Assembly: GCA_039829995.1 (NCBI GenBank)
Contig: CP140036.1
Coordinates: 248,001-312,000 of the forward strand
Direction of reading: 5' to 3'
From: Buchnera aphidicola (Nurudea yanoniella)
Lineage (GTDB): Bacteria; Pseudomonadota; Gammaproteobacteria; Enterobacterales; Enterobacteriaceae
Length of the DNA stretch: 64,000 bases
A model generated the notes under the pieces. It did not search any database. It was not told the DNA's origin and saw nothing but the letters and a program-made list of their open reading frames with translations. This document shows, piece by piece, positions 58,375-64,000 of the stretch (position 1 is its first letter; every line of letters starts with the position of its first letter). The position numbers and the translations under genes were made by a program.

Positions 58375-59667
58375 ATGAATAAATTTAATTTAAAATTTGA
58401 TCAACAACATATTTGGCATCCCTACAGTTCAATGATTAATCCTTTGCCTTGTTATTTAATAGAATCCGCCAAAGGGGTTTTTTTAAAATTACATAATGGT
58501 CGTAAATTAATTGATGGTATGTCTTCATGGTGGGCTGCTATTCATGGATATAATCACCCGCAATTAAATCGTGCCTTAAAATTGCAAATTAATCGAATGT
58601 CTCATATTATGTTTGGAGGAATAACTCACTATCCGGCTATTTCATTATGTCGAAAACTTATAAAAATTACACCAAAAAAATTAAAATGCATTTTTCTTTC
58701 AGATTCAGGTTCTGTAGCTATTGAAGTAGCAATAAAAATGGTATTGCAATATTGGAAATCATTAGGTAAAAATAAGATTACCTTTTTAACTATTAAAAAT
58801 GGATACCACGGTGATACATTTTCTGCACTTTCTGTATCTGATCCGATTAATTCTTTTCATATTTTATATGAAAGTTTTTTACCAGTGAACTTATTTTCTG
58901 ATGCTCCTAAATGTTCATTTTATAGTAAATGGAACAAACAGGATATATATTCATTTCATAAATTAATAGAAAAATATGCAGATATTATTGCTGGCGTGAT
59001 TTTAGAACCTATCGTACAAAGTATTGGAGGTATGAATTTCTACCATCCTAATTTTTTAAAAAAAGTAAGATCGTTATGCAATATATTTAATATTCCATTA
59101 ATATTAGATGAAATCGCTACAGGATTTGGAAGAACTGGAAAATTTTTTGCATTTGAATATGCAAATATTGTTCCAGACATTTTATGTATTGGAAAAGCTA
59201 TAACAGGAGGTACTATAACTTTATCTGCTACATTAACTACAAAAAAAATTGCGAATATTATTAGCAATAATAATATATCAAAGTCTTTCATGCATGGACC
59301 TACTTTTATGGCTAACCCCCTCGCATGTGCAGTAGCAAATAAAAATATAGAAATACTACAAAAGAATATATGGAAAAAACAAGTAAAAAATATAGAAAAT
59401 TGTCTTCGTTTAAATTTATTTCCATTGTTAACGCATCCTGAAGTGAAAGATGTTCGAGTGTTAGGTGCTATTGGTGTAGTAGAATGTATGCATACTTTAA
59501 AAATTAAAAGTATACAGAAATTTTTTGTAAAACATGGAGTTTGGATTAGACCTTTTAATAAGATAATATATCTTATTCCTTCTTATATTATTGATGAAGA
59601 ATCTTTAAGAAAACTTATATATGTTATTTCAATTGCATTGGACGAAAAAAAATTTTTTATGAAATAA
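58375..59667 (+). CDS. bioA: Adenosylmethionine-8-amino-7-oxononanoate aminotransferase
   Basis: This PLP enzyme converts KAPA to DAPA using SAM as amino donor. The PLP Lys is in CIGKAITGG. The N-terminal HIWHPYSSM, SSWWAAIHGYNHP and DEIATGFGRTG are family hallmarks. It has 430 residues (E. coli 429). With bioD and bioB it forms the last three steps of the pathway. KAPA must come from elsewhere because bioF is absent here. Confidence 0.97.
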   Translation: MNKFNLKFDQQHIWHPYSSMINPLPCYLIESAKGVFLKLHNGRKLIDGMSSWWAAIHGYNHPQLNRALKLQINRMSHIMFGGITHYPAISLCRKLIKITPKKLKCIFLSDSGSVAIEVAIKMVLQYWKSLGKNKITFLTIKNGYHGDTFSALSVSDPINSFHILYESFLPVNLFSDAPKCSFYSKWNKQDIYSFHKLIEKYADIIAGVILEPIVQSIGGMNFYHPNFLKKVRSLCNIFNIPLILDEIATGFGRTGKFFAFEYANIVPDILCIGKAITGGTITLSATLTTKKIANIISNNNISKSFMHGPTFMANPLACAVANKNIEILQKNIWKKQVKNIENCLRLNLFPLLTHPEVKDVRVLGAIGVVECMHTLKIKSIQKFFVKHGVWIRPFNKIIYLIPSYIIDEESLRKLIYVISIALDEKKFFMK

Positions 59668-59714
59668 ATTTTGAGTGATCAATGATACTGATAATATATT
59701 TCATTTTATTGCAA

Positions 59715-60710
59715 TTATATCGAACGAATCGATATCCATACAGGTCTGTTTCCAGTTGGATATCTATTTTTAAATTTTAAAAATCCAGTGGTATTATCTA
59801 AGGAATATATACTCATTTTATTTGATTTTTCTCCAATAGAAATCAAACATTTTCCTGTTTGATCAATTCCAAAAGATCTAGGTTGTATTTCCGTTAAAAC
59901 ATATTTTATAACTTTTATATCAGTAATGTTTTTAGAATTTTTTATAATTGCAATATGATTACTATTTCTATCAGATGCATATAAATATTTTTCACATGGC
60001 GAAATATGTATATCTGAAGACCATGCAGGATTAACTTTGGAATTAGGTATAATATTTATGTTTTTTAATAAATTTATATTTTTGCATAATTTATCGATAT
60101 TCCAAATACTTACAGTTCCATTTAATTCATTCACACTAAATAAACGATTAAGACTGCTTTGAAAAAGCATATGTCTTGGTCCAGAATTGTTTTCTAGAGG
60201 TATAAATGTTTTCTTATTTCTTAATAATATACCTTCATCAGTAAAATTATATAAATAAATTCGATTTCCTCGAAGAGATGATACAAATAAATAGATATTA
60301 TTATCATGCATTTGTGATGCATGACACCCATTTATTTTATATATAGTTTGTATGGAAGGTTGAGGAATTCCAAACGAATTTATTGGAGAAACACTAATAC
60401 AATTAAAATGATACGAGCTAGAAAACAAGTAATTTTCGTTTTTATCTAATTCAAAGTGGTTAATATTATGTAAAATATTTGTTTTTCCAATTTCTATCAA
60501 AGTTCCATCTATATCAATTTTATATGAACAAATATGAAATTTAGGACGAATTCCTACATACAAACAATTTTTACTGTTAGAAATAATAATAGATTGAGGT
60601 TCTCCATCTGTTTTTAAAATTTGGATTAAATTGAGAGATAAATTGGAATTTAATTTCCATACTTCAATTTGTTGGCTGTTTGCACTAGAAATATAGACTG
60701 TTTGATTCAT
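59715..60710 (-). CDS. pgl: 6-phosphogluconolactonase
   Basis: This enzyme hydrolyses 6-phosphogluconolactone in the oxidative pentose phosphate pathway. It is the seven-bladed beta-propeller type (YbhE), with 331 residues, identical in length to E. coli. MNQTVYISSANSQQIEVW, LYVGIRPKF, GPRHMLF, SVNELNGTVSIW and PRSFGID align throughout. It lies next to the bio cluster, as in E. coli. It ends 47 bases from the convergent bioA stop. Confidence 0.95.
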   Translation of the reverse strand: MNQTVYISSANSQQIEVWKLNSNLSLNLIQILKTDGEPQSIIISNSKNCLYVGIRPKFHICSYKIDIDGTLIEIGKTNILHNINHFELDKNENYLFSSSYHFNCISVSPINSFGIPQPSIQTIYKINGCHASQMHDNNIYLFVSSLRGNRIYLYNFTDEGILLRNKKTFIPLENNSGPRHMLFQSSLNRLFSVNELNGTVSIWNIDKLCKNINLLKNINIIPNSKVNPAWSSDIHISPCEKYLYASDRNSNHIAIIKNSKNITDIKVIKYVLTEIQPRSFGIDQTGKCLISIGEKSNKMSIYSLDNTTGFLKFKNRYPTGNRPVWISIRSI

Positions 60711-61362
60711 AATATTTTATTATTCCTAATTTAAAAAAATAATAGTATTTATTTTTTTGAGCATAAATTTATTGAAATATTAAAAAACAAATTTAAACAA
60801 TTTTTTATAATACTTATATGAATATGTTAAAAGCGTTTATGCAAATCTTTATAAAAAGTGTTTAAATATTCAAAAAACGAATTATTTTAATTTAATTTAA
60901 TATATAAGTGAAATATTAATTTTATAATATTAAAACTATTTAAAATAATAAAAATATTTTAAACAAATTTCATTCAAGATATATTTATTTTCGCATAAAA
61001 TATTAAATATAATTTAATAATACACACATTTTTTTTGAATTTTTGTTATAGTATTTTTTAACGTTTTATATAATCTTGAAAATAAATTTGTAAATTTATT
61101 TTTTATATTTAAAATTTATTATAAGTTAACTTTTATCAAAAAATATTTTAACATTATTTATTATCAAATTGTATTTTGATATTTAATATATTTTTTAAAT
61201 AAAAGTTTATCATTATAAATAGGTAAAAATGTATTTATAGTTTTTAAGTATAAAAGAATAAAATATGTAATTTAATTTTAGTTATATTACATCATAATTT
61301 ATCAAAGTTAATAATAAAAATATTTACTTTTTCATAAATAAAGCTTTATAAAAAATACATAT
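60711..61362. other. 650-base gene-free region before lolC
   Basis: Divergent A/T-rich region between pgl and lolC. TATAAT occurs at 61069-61074, but its -35 match is poorly spaced. No gene remnant was recognised. Confidence 0.45.
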
Positions 61363-62565
61363 ATGAATTTATTTATTTCATTTTTCATAGGTTCTCGCTA
61401 TCTTTTTAGTTTTTCTAAAAAAATTTTTAATAAATTTACTGGAATATTATCTATTGTTATTATGTCATTTGGAATATCTTCTGTTATTACTGTTCTTTCT
61501 ATCATGAATGGTTTTGAAAATGAACTACAAAATAATATTTTAAAGTTCGTACCTCATATCTTGATCAGTAATTCTAAAGGAAGTATGAACATGTTTGATA
61601 TAGACAAAAGTAATATTGTTTCGCATGATGTCATAAATATTTCAGACGTGATTTTTCGTGATGTAATCGTTCAAAGTAATTTTGCAATGTCTATTGGTTT
61701 AGTAACATCTATAAACAAAAAATACAATGAATTCACACCTTATTTAAAGAATAAAAATAGTTTAAATTATTTAAAAACGGGCTATTATAATGCAATAATT
61801 GGAAAAAGATTAGCGAACCAATTAAATATTAATATAGGTGATACATTGAGATTAATTACAAAAAATACGAATGCATTTTCATTTTTTAAAAGTATACTCA
61901 ATAATCACAAATTTACATTGATCGATACTTTCTCCACTAATAATAATGTTGACAACTATCAGATACTAGTCAATCAGGAAGATTTATCGCAATTTTTACA
62001 ATATCCAAAAAATCACATTACAGGGCTGCGAATCTGGTTAAAAGATCCATTACATGTCACAAATTTTTTAAAAAACTTTCATGTTCTTAATTGCTTAAAA
62101 ATAGAAAACTGGAAAGATAGTCAGGGCGAGATATTACAAGCTGCGAAAATAGAAAAATATATGATGACACTATTATTTAGTTTAATTATTCTAATTTCTA
62201 TTTTCAGTTTAATGGTATTTGTTAGTTTATTTATTATAGAAAAAGAAAGAGATATTGCTATATTTCAAACGTTAGGTTTATCTAAATGGAATATTATGTT
62301 AATTTTTATCTATCAAGGATTATTGAGTGGAATTTTAAGCATATTATTAGGTATGTTATTCAGTTTTTTTATGATGAATGAAACTTTCGGTATTGTTTCA
62401 ATTCTAAAAAAATTTTATACAGATTTTTATCTTCCTTATTCTATTGTTCCTTATCAAATTATAATCATTAACTTTATATTTATAACATGCATTTTTTTAT
62501 CAATTATTTATCCTTCTTGGAAAATAACTCAATTATATCCATCACAAAGGTTAGCATATGAATAG
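61363..62565 (+). CDS. lolC: Lipoprotein-releasing system permease LolC
   Basis: One of the two membrane subunits of LolCDE, which extracts outer-membrane lipoproteins from the inner membrane. One membrane helix lies near residues 25-50, then a periplasmic domain of about 200 residues, then three helices with the FtsX-type permease region (LIILISIFSLMVFVSLFIIEKERDIAIFQTLG). It has 400 residues (E. coli 399). It overlaps lolD by 8 bases. The first of the lolCDE genes; all three are present here. Confidence 0.94.
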   Translation: MNLFISFFIGSRYLFSFSKKIFNKFTGILSIVIMSFGISSVITVLSIMNGFENELQNNILKFVPHILISNSKGSMNMFDIDKSNIVSHDVINISDVIFRDVIVQSNFAMSIGLVTSINKKYNEFTPYLKNKNSLNYLKTGYYNAIIGKRLANQLNINIGDTLRLITKNTNAFSFFKSILNNHKFTLIDTFSTNNNVDNYQILVNQEDLSQFLQYPKNHITGLRIWLKDPLHVTNFLKNFHVLNCLKIENWKDSQGEILQAAKIEKYMMTLLFSLIILISIFSLMVFVSLFIIEKERDIAIFQTLGLSKWNIMLIFIYQGLLSGILSILLGMLFSFFMMNETFGIVSILKKFYTDFYLPYSIVPYQIIIINFIFITCIFLSIIYPSWKITQLYPSQRLAYE

Positions 62566-63235
62566 TTTGTATTTGTTGAAGTGCAATTCTATATACAAAT
62601 CTTATTTACAAAAAACTATCTTAAAGAATATTTCTTTAAAATTAAAGGCAGGAAATATGATGTCTATCACTGGTTCTTCTGGATCAGGTAAAAGTACTTT
62701 ATTACATATTATAGGTGGATTAGATGTGCCTGATTCAGGACAAGTTTTTTTTTTAGGGCAAAATATTCATAACATTTCTAATAAAAAACAATCTGCTTTA
62801 AGAAATCATCATTTAGGTTTTGTATACCAACTTCATCATTTACTTCCAGATTTTGATGTTATTGAAAATGTAGCTTTGCCTTTATTAATTCAAAAAAAAA
62901 ATAGAATAAAAGCATTTGAACAAGCGTATAATGTTTTAAAAGAACTCAAAATAGAAGAGAAAGCAAAACAGTTCCCTTCAGAATTGTCAGGTGGAGAACG
63001 TCAAAGAGTAGCTATAGCCAGAGCATTAGTAACAAAACCCAGTTTAATTATAGCTGATGAACCTACTGGTCATTTAGATAAAAAAAATTCTAAAAATTTT
63101 TTAGATTTATTATTTAAATTTAATTACGAATATAATATTGCCGTATTAATAGTTACACATGATGTTTTCTTATTTAAAAATATACCATTAAAAATGGAAT
63201 TAAAGTCTGGGAAATTATATAAAATAAACGCTTAA
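62558..63235 (+). CDS. lolD: Lipoprotein-releasing system ATP-binding protein LolD
   Basis: The ABC ATPase of LolCDE. Walker A GSSGSGKST, Q-loop YQLHHLLPDF, signature LSGGERQRVAIARAL, Walker B IIADEPTGHLD and H-loop VTHD are all intact. It has 225 residues (E. coli 233). Its ATG is inside the end of lolC, and lolE follows 15 bases later, so the three are co-translated. Confidence 0.97.
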   Translation: MNSLYLLKCNSIYKSYLQKTILKNISLKLKAGNMMSITGSSGSGKSTLLHIIGGLDVPDSGQVFFLGQNIHNISNKKQSALRNHHLGFVYQLHHLLPDFDVIENVALPLLIQKKNRIKAFEQAYNVLKELKIEEKAKQFPSELSGGERQRVAIARALVTKPSLIIADEPTGHLDKKNSKNFLDLLFKFNYEYNIAVLIVTHDVFLFKNIPLKMELKSGKLYKINA

Positions 63236-63250
63236 AAAGGAAATTATACG

Positions 63251-64000
63251 GTGATTTATTTGTCTTTTTTAATATCTAAAAAATTTAATACTAAATATAA
63301 AAAAGATAGTATCATTCCTATGATATCTTTTTTTTCTAAAATTGGTGTGTTTTTAGGAACATGCATATTAATTGTTAGTTGTAGCGCTTTAAATGGATTT
63401 CAGTTTGAATTAAATAATAGAATTTTATCAGTGCTACCTCATGGCGAAATTATACCTATAAATCAACCATTTAAAAATTGGAAGAAAATAAAAAATTTAT
63501 TGCAGTCATTCACTAATGTTACGTTTGTAATGCCATATGTAAGTACTACAGCGTTAATTGATCATCCACAAGGAATAAAGGGAATTCAATTAAGAGGATT
63601 GGATTTTTCTGATATATACGCTTTTAAAAAACTGAAAAAGTTTATTAATATAAAAATATTACACCAAATGAATGAAAATAAAAATCAAATAATATTAGGT
63701 AACGGTATTGCAAAATCTCTATCTATAAAAATAGGGGATCAGATAAACATTTTTGCTTGTAAAAATTATAATTCTTTAACTTTACAATATAAATATATTA
63801 ATTTAAAAGTAATAAGTATTTTTAAAATAGATGGAAACATCGATAATACGCTAGCTTTAGTTTCTATGAAGAATTTACAGAAATGTTTCGGGATGAAATC
63901 TGCTATTTCAGGATTAGAGATTTTTGTAAAAAATCCACTCAATGACACTGAAATTTTTAAAACTATTCACAGTAAATTACCTAATACTTATATTGTGAAA
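63251..64000 (+). CDS. lolE: Lipoprotein-releasing system permease LolE, 5' part
   Basis: The reading frame opens at GTG 63251 (AAAGGAAATT upstream) and runs 250 codons to the window edge without a stop. VSCSALNGFQFELNNRILSVLPHGEI aligns with E. coli LolE [26 protein letters not shown], followed by ILGNGIAKSL and AISGLEIFVKNPL. It is the second permease of LolCDE. The C-terminal membrane helices lie beyond the window. Confidence 0.94.
   Translation, partial: MIYLSFLISKKFNTKYKKDSIIPMISFFSKIGVFLGTCILIVSCSALNGFQFELNNRILSVLPHGEIIPINQPFKNWKKIKNLLQSFTNVTFVMPYVSTTALIDHPQGIKGIQLRGLDFSDIYAFKKLKKFINIKILHQMNENKNQIILGNGIAKSLSIKIGDQINIFACKNYNSLTLQYKYINLKVISIFKIDGNIDNTLALVSMKNLQKCFGMKSAISGLEIFVKNPLNDTEIFKTIHSKLPNTYIVK

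Overview
This 64 kb window is extremely AT-rich (coding DNA is full of A/T homopolymers, and the gaps are almost pure A/T). Its genes are clear orthologues of Escherichia coli genes, in blocks that keep E. coli gene order with many genes missing. The 16S rRNA gene is gammaproteobacterial. It is followed by tRNA-Ile and tRNA-Ala but not by 23S rRNA. This pattern, together with a partial flagellar export apparatus, trpDCBA without trpEG, and bioA/B/D without bioF/C, fits the obligate aphid endosymbiont Buchnera aphidicola. The strain cannot be fixed from sequence alone. No insertion sequence, prophage, CRISPR array or horizontally acquired island is visible, so there is no accessory system; the interest lies in reductive evolution.

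Layout. 1-6.3 kb: frr (3' end), dxr, uppS, fabZ, dnaE. 6.4-8.1 kb: proS. 8.3-11.6 kb: flhB-flhA. 11.7-13.5 kb: argS. 13.6-15.6 kb: rRNA promoter, boxA leader, 16S, tRNA-Ile, tRNA-Ala. 15.6-17.8 kb: gloB, rnhA/dnaQ (divergent), tRNA-Asp. 18.1-21.2 kb: gpt, grpE, rnfH, smpB, tadA, acpS. 21.3-25.7 kb: the lepA-lepB-rnc-era cluster. 26.1-29.3 kb: mnmA, hflD remnant, purB. 29.4-37.7 kb: mltE, fabI, rnb, ychE, lipB, lipA, pyrF, ribA. 38.5-46.6 kb: cls, yciA, yciB, yciC, trpABCD. 46.8-50.4 kb: EamA-type transporter, sohB, suhB. 50.6-55.7 kb: rlmN, ispG, hisS, glyA. 55.7-60.7 kb: bioD, bioB, bioA, pgl. 61.4-64 kb: lolC, lolD, lolE (cut by the window end).

How the genes work together. The window covers isoprenoid and undecaprenyl synthesis (dxr, ispG, uppS), type II fatty acid synthesis (fabZ, fabI, acpS), lipoate (lipB, lipA), tryptophan for the host (trpDCBA), the last three biotin steps, replication (dnaE, dnaQ, rnhA), translation and tRNA/rRNA maturation (proS, argS, hisS, tadA, mnmA, rlmN, rnc, era, lepA, smpB, frr), and protein or lipoprotein handling (lepB, lolCDE, sohB).

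Most notable observations. (1) lepB and mltE read as full-length proteins only if poly(A) tracts of 10-11 A are read one base longer or shorter, at three separate sites. This is the signature of polymerase-slippage rescue or early decay. (2) SuhB has lost its inositol-monophosphatase metal ligands, while the 16S leader keeps the boxA on which the SuhB/Nus complex acts. (3) RNase HI carries Asn at catalytic position 134. (4) DnaE ends before the tau-binding C-terminal domain. (5) hflD survives only as a three-frame pseudogene. (6) A 21-bp RNase III processing stem around 16S is conserved, and the enzyme gene lies in the same window.
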